From: a bacterium
Lineage (GTDB): Bacteria; Chloroflexota; Limnocylindria; Limnocylindrales; Limnocylindraceae
Assembly (NCBI GenBank): GCA_009919365.1
Contig: RGBZ01000036.1
Coordinates: forward strand, 1-8,179
Direction of reading: 5' to 3'
Length of the DNA: 8,179 nt
Made by a program: the position numbers and the translations under genes. This document shows positions 1-5,239 of the stretch, in pieces (position 1 is the stretch's first letter; each line of letters opens with the position of its first letter). Below the pieces are notes generated by a model. It was not told where the DNA came from and did not search any database. It saw only the letters and a list, made by a program, of their open reading frames with translations.

Positions 1-1
1 G

Positions 2-862
2 CTCTGCAACGCCGCTGGAGGACCTCTGAGCGACGATGAGATCCTGGCGAGCGTGTTGCCGCTGCTTGTCGCGCCAACGAAGCTCCTTCTCCTCTCACGC
101 GTCTCATGGATCAGCGGTCGAGTTCTCCCAGTTGCGCCGCTCCTTGCGGCGGCGCGCGCCTCTGGTGTCATCACGGTGCTGGACAGTGCCCAAGGGATAG
201 GTGCCTTGCGAGATGACATCGATGCACTCAACCCCGATCTCCTCGCCTTCCCGTCGCAGAAGTGGCTTCTCGGCGTTGAGGGGCTCGCCGGCATGCGCGT
301 GTCGCGCGAGGCGCTCTCCGCCGACACCTTCCGCCCCGTCATTGGCGGCTACCTGGCGTTCGATGGGCAGCCGCTGAACGGGGTCGGGACCTTCCGCTCT
401 GATGCACGCCGCTTCCAGGTTTCGGGGTTCAGTCGGCCATCGCTCGCGGGGGCTGCACGGGCGGCGGGCTGGCTCTCGATGCAGGTCGGTCTGCCGTGGG
501 CGACTGATCGTGCCCAGCGCCTCGCCGCCGAGTTCCACGCCGCCGTGCGGGACCTGCCAGGGGTCGAGATGCTCGCCCCCGCTGGGGGGCACGCCACGAT
601 CGTCTCGCTCCGCGTAGCTGGCTGGAAGCCTGAACAGCTCGTCGAGGAGCTCACGCGTCGCGCCTTTGCCATCACCCGCCGTGTGCCGAGCCTCCCAGCC
701 ATTGACGGCCGCCCAGGATCTGCCGCCGCACTTCGCACCTCCTGGGGCTTCTGGAACACCGAGGGCGAGGTGGCACGCATCGCTGAGCTGATCACCCTTT
801 TCGCCGCGCACACCCCTGAGACGCTGCCGAAGCGGCCGACCATCGAAATCCTGCATGGCTAA
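2..862 (+). CDS. Class V aminotransferase, cysteine desulfurase-like (5' truncated by window)
   Basis: The C-terminal 286 residues of a PLP-dependent class V (NifS/SufS/isopenicillin-epimerase-like) enzyme. The frame is open from the left edge without a convincing start, so the true start lies outside. An internal GTG at 53 should not be taken as the start. Visible family blocks are SRVSWISGRVLPV (the strand and loop that precede the PLP site), VLDSAQGIG (Asp binding the PLP pyridine nitrogen, Gln contacting its O3'), and SQKWLLGVEGLAG, whose lysine (codon 260-262) is the expected Schiff-base residue. The tail carries ATIVSLRV and RTSWGFWNTEGEV, the usual C-terminal small-domain motifs. I see no cysteine-bearing catalytic loop of the SufS/NifS type, so true desulfurase activity is not supported and another class V reaction is equally possible. 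The next gene overlaps its end by 8 bases, suggesting co-translation. Confidence 0.85.
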   Translation, partial: LCNAAGGPLSDDEILASVLPLLVAPTKLLLLSRVSWISGRVLPVAPLLAAARASGVITVLDSAQGIGALRDDIDALNPDLLAFPSQKWLLGVEGLAGMRVSREALSADTFRPVIGGYLAFDGQPLNGVGTFRSDARRFQVSGFSRPSLAGAARAAGWLSMQVGLPWATDRAQRLAAEFHAAVRDLPGVEMLAPAGGHATIVSLRVAGWKPEQLVEELTRRAFAITRRVPSLPAIDGRPGSAAALRTSWGFWNTEGEVARIAELITLFAAHTPETLPKRPTIEILHG

Positions 863-1274
863 GGCACGCCGCCCACGCGGGTTCATTAGCCGCCGCATCT
901 ACCAGTTGTTGCATGCGCCGAAGCCGGTCTTTCGTGCCGTCTTCTCGAACGTCTCCGTCGCGGCACTCTTGACGATCGCGTATCTCCTGTACGACCTACA
1001 GGTGGAGCGCGCGCTGAGCAACGGCGCCGACTTGAGTGCCGTATTCGGCGGTCGCGATCTGCGCACTGAGGCGGCGGCGCTGCTCGTTCTCGGCACGGTG
1101 ATCTTCGGCAGCCTCATCACCTATCTGATCGTTCCCCAGCCGCGCGCAAACGGCGGCGGAACAGAGCGATCTGGGTGGTCTGCGGTGCTCGGTCTCTTCG
1201 CGAGCTTCCCCGTGGCGTACATCGCCCTCGTGATCGAGAGCCAGTTCTTGAAGCCGCTCTTCTCGCAGCTGTAG
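855..1274 (+). CDS. Small membrane protein of unknown function, three predicted TM helices
   Basis: A 139-residue protein that I do not recognise. Its ATG lies inside the end of the aminotransferase frame (8-base overlap), which supports this start and translational coupling. The first 22 residues are strongly basic (MAKARRPRGFISRR), consistent with a cytoplasmic N terminus under the positive-inside rule. Three hydrophobic stretches follow at about residues 29-48 (VSVAALLTIAYLLY), 72-93 (AAALLVLGTVIFGSLITYLIV) and 108-131 (SAVLGLFASFPVAYIALVIE). Charged or polar stretches lie between them, including RANGGGTERSG between helices 2 and 3. There are no cysteines or obvious catalytic motifs. Coding looks real because of the overlap and the hydrophobic periodicity. 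The role is unknown. Confidence 0.7.
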   Translation: MAKARRPRGFISRRIYQLLHAPKPVFRAVFSNVSVAALLTIAYLLYDLQVERALSNGADLSAVFGGRDLRTEAAALLVLGTVIFGSLITYLIVPQPRANGGGTERSGWSAVLGLFASFPVAYIALVIESQFLKPLFSQL

Positions 1275-1285
1275 CGGATCGCTAC
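1271..1285. terminator. Palindrome between convergent genes, possible bidirectional stop
   Basis: GTAGCG (1271-1276), a 3-base loop GAT and CGCTAC (1280-1285) form a perfect 6-bp stem. The TAG stop of the plus-strand membrane gene (1272-1274) and the TAG stop of the minus-strand winged-helix gene (1282-1284) lie in opposite arms. There is no U-tract on either side, so a classic intrinsic terminator is not shown. A weak bidirectional stop or 3'-end stabiliser is an inference. Confidence 0.35.
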
Positions 1286-1605
1286 GCCTGGCGCGTGCCA
1301 ATCAGGCGGTAGCCAATGCCGCGAACGCTTACCAAGATCTGCGGGCGTCGCTGGTTTCCTTCAAACTTCTTTCGAAGTCGATTGACGGCAACCCGCAGCG
1401 CCTCGTCGCCGCCAGCCCAATTCTCGCCCCACACATAATCGCGAATCTCTTGATGTGAAACCGCATCGCCGAGCCGCTCGATCAGAAGCGAGAGGAGTCG
1501 GAGCTCGGTGCCGGTGAGTGCGATCGTTCGCTCGGCGAGTCGCAGCGCGCCACTGGCGCGGTCGATCGCGATGGGCGTCGGCTCTACAGGCAGCGCGTCA
1601 GTCAT
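1282..1605 (-). CDS. Solo OmpR/PhoB-type winged-helix DNA-binding protein
   Basis: A 107-residue transcription factor made almost only of the response-regulator C-terminal domain (Trans_reg_C). From about residue 30 it reads LTGTELRLLSLLIERLGDAVS, then HQEIRDYVWGEN, then the recognition helix EALRVAVNRLRKKFE (about 69-82), then the wing hairpin ILVSVRGIGYRLIG (90-103). The RVxVNRLRKK and VRGxGYRL signatures are diagnostic of the family. No receiver domain precedes it and there is no room for one, so it is not a standard two-component regulator. The frame stays open upstream to 1848, but that extension overlaps the EamA gene and is cysteine-rich non-protein-like sequence, so I place the start at the ATG at 1605. 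It lies 35 bases downstream of the EamA gene on the same strand, and may regulate that operon or itself. No Shine-Dalgarno site is visible. Confidence 0.85.
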   Translation of the reverse strand: MTDALPVEPTPIAIDRASGALRLAERTIALTGTELRLLSLLIERLGDAVSHQEIRDYVWGENWAGGDEALRVAVNRLRKKFEGNQRRPQILVSVRGIGYRLIGTRQA

Positions 1606-1645
1606 GGGAGAGCGATAGTAGCGGGTCTGTAACAGTTCGTCTACG
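1606..1645 (-). promoter_or_regulatory. Possible internal promoter for the winged-helix gene
   Basis: On the minus strand, TAGACG, a 17-base spacer and TACTAT are followed by only 9 bases (CGCTCTCCC) before the ATG at 1605. No ribosome-binding site lies between, so a leaderless or near-leaderless transcript is plausible. Each hexamer matches the sigma-70 consensus at 4 of 6 positions. The -35 box overlaps the end of the EamA gene. Confidence 0.35.
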
Positions 1646-2582
1646 CCACTCTCCCTAGCGCGATCGCAATCGTTGCAGCACCTGCAAGGGCAATCCCCAA
1701 CCCTTGGCGAACGTTCACGCGTTCTCCCAGCAGGAGGGCCGCAAAGATCACCGTGGTGATTGGCGCGACCGAGGTGAAGACCGCCGCCACCGCTACGCCA
1801 CTCTCCCCAGACGCAAGAAAGAAGAAGAGGTTTCCCGCGGTTTCGCACGTGCCCGCCACGGCCAGGAGCACCAGGAGACGCAGTCGCGGCAACAGCCCTG
1901 TTGGAATCGCCCCCGTGCGAATCGGCTCATCGCCGGGTGGACGACGACCGACTAGGCGAGCCAGGACGAAGACCAGCGCCAGCGCCGAGACGCTGGCAAT
2001 GCGAAGGATGGTGATGAGCCACAGGATTGCGTCTGATTCAACACTGGCGAAGATCAGGCTGAAGCTTGCAAAGCAGATGCCAGCCGCCACTCCGTAGAAC
2101 GCACCGCCGCGAGCCGCTGCGCCGCTCGATGCATCGGCGTGCGCCCCCACTTCGCCAGCAACGGCATGCTCAACGGAGCTCATCGAAACGATGATGATCG
2201 CGACGATCGCCGCCAAGAATCCGAACAGTCGAAGGAGTGATGGAACTTCACCCTGCAGGATGCTGAATCCAACGGGGATCAGTGCCGAGAGTGTGCCGGC
2301 GATGCTGGCGACAACTGAGATGCGGCCGTGTGCAAACCCGTGATAGAGCAAGAGCACACCGGTGCCGCCGACAATTCCGGCGATCGCCGTGGTGGGCACG
2401 ACAGCGCCATCCGGTGGCGTGCCGCCAGCGATCAGAGCAACGGGGATAAGGAGCGCAAGCGTTGCCGTCTGGCTCGCGGCGACAACCAGGAAGGTCGGGA
2501 GGCGGCGGCTAGCGAGCCCGCCCAAGAAGTCGCCACCACCCCACGAGAAGGCGGCGATCACGCCGAAGAGTGCGCCGATCAT
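1641..2582 (-). CDS. EamA/DMT-family transporter (10-TM metabolite exporter)
   Basis: A 313-residue, very hydrophobic protein with the two-fold EamA repeat typical of drug/metabolite transporters. The first half starts MIGALFGVIAAFSWGGGDFL, the family's N-terminal signature with a Trp-Gly near the end of helix 1. It continues through GIVGGTGVLLLYHGFAHGRI and VASIAGTLSALIPVGFSIL to AAIVAIIIVSM at about residue 150. A polar, Ala/His-rich linker (about 152-178) leads to the second repeat, starting FYGVAAGICFASFSLIF. This ends with FFLASGESGVAVAAVFTSVAPITTVIFAALLLGERVN, where the GER-type motif before the last helix is a family hallmark. The substrate cannot be told; amino acids or other small metabolites are usual. 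The ATG overlaps the stop of the acetyltransferase as ATGA, so the two genes are translationally coupled. Confidence 0.88.
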   Translation of the reverse strand: MIGALFGVIAAFSWGGGDFLGGLASRRLPTFLVVAASQTATLALLIPVALIAGGTPPDGAVVPTTAIAGIVGGTGVLLLYHGFAHGRISVVASIAGTLSALIPVGFSILQGEVPSLLRLFGFLAAIVAIIIVSMSSVEHAVAGEVGAHADASSGAAARGGAFYGVAAGICFASFSLIFASVESDAILWLITILRIASVSALALVFVLARLVGRRPPGDEPIRTGAIPTGLLPRLRLLVLLAVAGTCETAGNLFFFLASGESGVAVAAVFTSVAPITTVIFAALLLGERVNVRQGLGIALAGAATIAIALGRVA

Positions 2583-3007
2583 GGGGCGATCCAGCGCATC
2601 CGCTGATGCGGACCGACCTGGGGGAACTCGAAGCGCTCCCCCTCGGCGACAAAGCCGAGGCGCTCATAGAGGGTGATGGCCGCGACGCGTGCGTTGCACC
2701 AGAGGTCGCGCGGGGCACTCGGGTCCGACCACCAGGCGGCGATCGCGGCGCGCATCAGCGCCTCGCCGATCCCCTGGTTGCGCCACTCGGGCGCGGTCGC
2801 CGCGCCGCGGAGCTGGGTGCTGGGTCCCTCAACGGCATAGAGCGAGACGCAGGCGGCGAGCTCACCGTCGCTCCAGGCGCCCCAATGCACACCGGCACCC
2901 GACTCATCGCCTGGGTAGTAGGCGCTCTCCAGCGGCCGCCCAGCGCGCAGCACTTTATGGCGTAGGTTCAAGATCTCCTCAAAGGTTGCGGGTCGAATCT
3001 CCAGCAT
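2579..3007 (-). CDS. GNAT-family N-acetyltransferase
   Basis: A 142-residue single-domain acetyltransferase expected to move acetyl from acetyl-CoA to an amine; the substrate is unknown. The start is MLEIRPATFEEILNLRHKVLRAG, the usual beta1-alpha1 region with an LRxxVLR element. The central strand GELAACVSLYAVE (48-60) is followed by RGAATAPEWRNQGIGEALMRAA, whose R76-x-x-G79-x-G81 loop binds the acetyl-CoA pyrophosphate. The C-terminal NARVAAITLYERLGFVAEGE (105-124) is motif B, with the common Tyr-x-x-x-GF arrangement. Its length is normal for the family. It opens the minus-strand unit and its TGA overlaps the EamA ATG, so acetylation linked to export of the same compound is a reasonable guess but not shown. 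Confidence 0.88.
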   Translation of the reverse strand: MLEIRPATFEEILNLRHKVLRAGRPLESAYYPGDESGAGVHWGAWSDGELAACVSLYAVEGPSTQLRGAATAPEWRNQGIGEALMRAAIAAWWSDPSAPRDLWCNARVAAITLYERLGFVAEGERFEFPQVGPHQRMRWIAP

Positions 3008-3054
3008 GCGTACAGGCTACCTGCTCCCCCTGCGGATGTACTACCGTTCCCCTC
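3008..3054. promoter_or_regulatory. 47-base divergent promoter gap with leaderless-type boxes both ways
   Basis: Minus strand: TAGCCT ends 6 bases before the acetyltransferase ATG (3007). Plus strand: TACCGT (3042-3047) ends 7 bases before the ATG at 3055. Neither start has a Shine-Dalgarno site at a useful distance, and TANNNT at this spacing is what leaderless transcripts need. I see no strong -35 box in either direction. The plus-strand word CTACCGTT recurs in the promoter-like stretch at 4876-4883. Confidence 0.35.
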
Positions 3055-3764
3055 ATGCCCGACCTGACCGCTCGCGAACAGCGCCCGGCCTATCCGCCAC
3101 TGCCGACCACCGACCCCCTGACGGGTGAGCCGTTCAGCATGGATCTGAAGGCGGTCAAGGATGCGGTCCAGCGCACCGCAGGGAAGCTCCACATCACGCC
3201 GATCCTCTCCTCGGTCGGCGCCGCCGACGCAATCCGCCGCAGTGGCGGGCCGCTCCTTGGCGACGGACGGGTGCGATTTAAGTCCGAGCATCTGCAGCGC
3301 AGTGGCTCCTACAAGGTTCGCGGCATGCTGAATCGTGTTGCGCGACTCGTCGAGTTCTTCGGCATCGATGAGGTGAAACGCCGCGGGATCATTACCTTTA
3401 GCGCGGGCAACGCCGCCGCCGCATACGCGTGGGCGGGCCGCGCCTACGGCATCCCGGTAGAGGTGGTGATGCCGGACTCGCCGCCCCGTATGCGGGTTCG
3501 TGGAATCTCCCCCTCGCCTCGTCGCTCATCGACGGACTCGTCACCCTCCCAGACGAAGAGATCCTCGGCGGTCTGAGGTTCGCGATGGAGCGGCTCAAGC
3601 AGGTGGTAGAGCCGGCTGGCGCCGCAGCACTCGCCGCGCTCCTCTTTGGCCGCATCCCAGTAATTCCCGGCGATCGGGTCGTCGTTATCTTGAGCGGTGG
3701 GAACGTCGACCTGACGCGCATCCCCGAGTTCCTCGAGCGCGCAACACCTGTTCCAGGCGCTTAG
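3055..3764 (+). pseudogene. Threonine dehydratase (threonine ammonia-lyase) with internal deletion and frameshift
   Basis: Two parts of one fold-type II PLP enzyme lie in different frames. The 5' part (3055 to about 3490, stop at 3576) has KLHITPILSS, RVRFKSEHLQRSGSYKVRGM with PLP lysine K87, TFSAGNAAAAYAWAGRAYGI and PVEVVMP. This is the normal order up to about a third of the catalytic domain. After VVMPDSPPRM it degenerates to a Ser/Arg-rich tail. The 3' part is in another frame from about 3474 to the TAG at 3762-3764: GLAAPYAG, LIDGLVTLPDEEILGGLRFAMERLKQVVEPAGAAALAALL and VVVILSGGNVDLTRIPEF, the normal end. The middle of the family, including the Gly-rich loop holding the PLP phosphate, is absent; from the usual layout I estimate 130-150 residues lost. 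Neither part could be active alone. The Pro-rich first 28 residues may be an extension, with M29 (3139) an alternative start. An assembly error remains possible. Confidence 0.85.
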
Positions 3765-3787
3765 CCCACCCTCACGGCCGCGCCGCT

Positions 3788-3805
3788 GTGCCAAACAGTC
3801 GGCAC
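3788..3805. repeat. Short inverted repeat upstream of rmuC
   Basis: GTGCC (3788-3792), 8 bases and GGCAC (3801-3805) form a 5-bp-arm dyad that ends 14 bases before the rmuC ATG. It could be an operator, but this size is near what chance gives in GC-rich DNA. I see no convincing -10/-35 pair for rmuC in the 55-base gap. Confidence 0.2.
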
Positions 3806-3819
3806 ACTGATCGGGCAAG

Positions 3820-4857
3820 ATGGGCGACATGAACGATCTCTTTGTCGCACTCGCCGTACTGTTCACTGGCATCGCCGCTGTCGCATCGGTCTATGCGGCC
3901 CTGCGTGCTGGGCGCCCGACCCCGCCCGACCAGGGTGCTGCAATTCAGGCGGCGCAGCTCGCGACCATGGTGCAAGGGCTGGCAGAGCAGTCGAATCGCG
4001 ATCGCGAAAGCGTGCAGCAGGCTCTGGCGGCTGGCGCGAAGGGCACCTCCGAGCAGTTACAACAGGTTGGTGAACGCCTCGGCATCATTGATCGGGCCCA
4101 ACAGCAGATTGAAGAGCTGAAGGGCCAGGTTGTTGATCTTGTAGGGATCCTCGGGAGCAATCAAGCGCGCGGTGCATTCGGTGAGGTGCGCCTTGAACAG
4201 ATCGTCGAAGATGTGCTTCCCGCCGAACTCTACGAGTTTCAGGCGACGCTCTCCAATCGCGCTCGCGTTGACTGCCTTATTCGCTTCGGCGAGCGTGGCG
4301 GAGATCTTGCCGTCGACTCAAAGTTTCCACTCGAGTCGTATCGCAGCATGATTGCCGCCGGTGATGACGCCACACGGATCGTCGCTGAGCGGCAGTTCAA
4401 GGTTGACGTCAAGAAGCACATTGACGACATCTCGTCGAAGTACCTCATTAAGGGCGAAACGCGTGACCTTGCCCTCATGTTCATTCCCGCAGAGTCCATC
4501 TACGGTGAGCTCCTGCAGCACTTCGCAGATCTTGTGGAGTACGCTAGCAAGAGGCGTGTGTATCTCGCCAGCCCAAACACCATTCACGGTTGGCTCACCA
4601 ACCTTCGTTCGGTCTACATCGACACCAAGATCGCCGCGCAGGCCTCCCTCATCCAGCGTGAGGTGCGCCTCATCCTCGACGACGTCGGCCGCCTGGGGGA
4701 GCGCGTTGAGAGCCTCGAAGGCCACTTTGGGCAGGCGAACAAGGACATCGAGCAGATCAAAACCTCAGCCAGGAAGGTGCTGGACCGAGGCGAGAAGATC
4801 GAGCGGGTAGAACTTACTGCGGGCGATGAGGGTTCAGCCCCAGCCCTGAGAGATTGA
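3820..4857 (+). CDS. rmuC: DNA recombination protein RmuC
   Basis: A 345-residue RmuC homologue. RmuC limits inversion between short inverted repeats in E. coli and belongs to the PD-(D/E)XK nuclease superfamily. Residues 7-28 (LFVALAVLFTGIAAVASVYAAL) form an N-terminal membrane anchor. A Gln/Glu-rich coiled coil covers about 40-112. The core has GAFGEVRLEQIVEDVLP (118-134), then RVDCLIRFG (D151), then LAVDSKFPLESY (D166 and K168), which together give the nuclease E/D...DxK arrangement. KHIDDISSKYL, LALMFIPAESIYGELLQ (218-233) and VYLASPNTIHGWL (247-259) follow, all hallmark RmuC blocks. A second helical coil lies at 283-330. It is shorter than E. coli RmuC (about 475 aa) but complete. M4 (3829) is an alternative start; neither start has a clear Shine-Dalgarno site. 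Confidence 0.93.
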   Translation: MGDMNDLFVALAVLFTGIAAVASVYAALRAGRPTPPDQGAAIQAAQLATMVQGLAEQSNRDRESVQQALAAGAKGTSEQLQQVGERLGIIDRAQQQIEELKGQVVDLVGILGSNQARGAFGEVRLEQIVEDVLPAELYEFQATLSNRARVDCLIRFGERGGDLAVDSKFPLESYRSMIAAGDDATRIVAERQFKVDVKKHIDDISSKYLIKGETRDLALMFIPAESIYGELLQHFADLVEYASKRRVYLASPNTIHGWLTNLRSVYIDTKIAAQASLIQREVRLILDDVGRLGERVESLEGHFGQANKDIEQIKTSARKVLDRGEKIERVELTAGDEGSAPALRD

Positions 4858-4882
4858 GTTATTTCGGGGGATCGGCTACCGT
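4854..4882 (+). promoter_or_regulatory. Predicted promoter for the small membrane-protein pair
   Basis: TTGAGT (4854-4859, overlapping the rmuC stop codon), a 17-base spacer and TACCGT (4877-4882). The -35 matches consensus at 4 of 6 positions and the -10 at 3 of 6. Transcription would start near 4889-4890, directly at the foot of the hairpin at 4891-4907. Confidence 0.5.
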
Positions 4883-4890
4883 TTTCCGCA

Positions 4891-4907
4891 GGGCTGAAGT
4901 TCAGCCC
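4891..4907 (+). other. Leader hairpin at the predicted 5' end of the transcript
   Basis: GGGCTGAA (4891-4898), G and TTCAGCCC (4900-4907) form a perfect 17-base palindrome; as RNA, a 6-bp GGGCTG/CAGCCC stem with a 5-base loop. It lies right after the predicted start of transcription and 8 bases before the Shine-Dalgarno site AGGGAGGA. No U-tract follows, so it is not a terminator. A stabilising 5' stem or a DNA operator are both possible. Confidence 0.5.
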
Positions 4908-4926
4908 AAACGTTAAGGGAGGAATC

Positions 4927-5097
4927 ATGGACTCGAAGAACCTGTACATCGTGGCTGCGGTCGCCAGCCTTGCACTTTCACTTGCGCACTACTTCGGCGC
5001 TGGGTTTCCCCAGAGCACGGAGACCGCCATCTACATCGGCCTGTGGGTCCCAGCGATCCTTTCGCTCGGCAGCCTGCTCGCAAAGAAGAGCAAGTGA
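4927..5097 (+). CDS. 56-aa two-helix membrane protein of unknown function
   Basis: A small protein starting MDSKNLYIVAAVASLALS. The ATG has an excellent Shine-Dalgarno site (AAGGGAGGA ending 3 bases before it) and a promoter-like pair plus hairpin upstream, which makes it a convincing gene despite its size. Two hydrophobic helices, at about residues 6-21 and 33-52 (TAIYIGLWVPAILSLGSLLA), flank a short polar turn (GAGFPQSTE). The C terminus is basic (AKKSK), suggesting a cytoplasmic tail and an N-in/C-in hairpin. It resembles small YIVA...GLWVPSIL-type hypothetical proteins I associate with aquatic bacteria, but I know no function. Its TGA overlaps the GTG of the next small gene, so the two are coupled. 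Confidence 0.75.
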   Translation: MDSKNLYIVAAVASLALSLAHYFGAGFPQSTETAIYIGLWVPAILSLGSLLAKKSK

Positions 5098-5177
5098 ACG
5101 ACCCGATCGTCTTCGTGCTTGGCTTTCTTGTAAGCCTTCCAGTTCTCTGGGCGGCGTATAAGGATCTTCGCAGCTAA
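5094..5177 (+). CDS. 27-aa single-helix membrane micro-protein
   Basis: GTG start overlapping the upstream stop as GTGA, then 27 codons and TAA. The peptide MNDPIVFVLGFLVSLPVLWA continues with AYKDLRS: one hydrophobic helix at residues 4-20, a mildly acidic start, and a charged C-terminal tail. The 4-base overlap, the membrane-helix pattern and the terminator immediately downstream argue for real translation. Being so short it is usually missed. It may be a subunit or regulator of the 56-aa partner, in the manner of other single-helix accessory peptides such as CydX or KdpF. That is inference only; no sequence similarity to those is claimed. Confidence 0.55.
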   Translation: MNDPIVFVLGFLVSLPVLWAAYKDLRS

Positions 5178-5194
5178 CGCTGACGATCAGATAA

Positions 5195-5239
5195 ACGCGC
5201 CTCGTTGCGGCTGATGCCGCGGCGGGGCGTTTTTATTTT
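5195..5239 (+). terminator. Rho-independent terminator
   Basis: The inner stem is GCGGC (5207-5211), loop TGAT, GCCGC (5216-5220). It is extended outward by G-C and wobble pairs with small bulges to ACGC (5195-5198) pairing with GCGT (5227-5230). The run TTTTTATTTT (5230-5239) follows. It ends the plus-strand small-gene unit. The run covers the stop of the minus-strand cytidine deaminase gene. In that direction the same hairpin is followed only by a short GTTTAT, so minus-strand termination is likely weaker. Confidence 0.85.

Noticed and set aside
104..898. Long minus-strand reading frame antisense to the aminotransferase
   Set aside because: It is rich in Arg, Gly and Pro with no recognisable motif, while the plus strand carries clear class V aminotransferase blocks. 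This is a usual GC-rich shadow.
1606..1848. N-terminal extension of the winged-helix gene to 1848
   Set aside because: It would overlap the conserved end of EamA, has a Cys/Arg/Gly-rich composition unlike a domain, and the ATG at 1605 gives a normal domain length.
2689..3054. Upstream extension of the threonine dehydratase frame into the acetyltransferase region
   Set aside because: The translation is Arg/Pro-rich and antisense to the well-supported GNAT gene. Family similarity begins only after 3055.
3444..3872. Minus-strand frame across the threonine dehydratase remnant
   Set aside because: No motif, low-complexity composition, and it runs through the rmuC start. It is a shadow of the broken gene.
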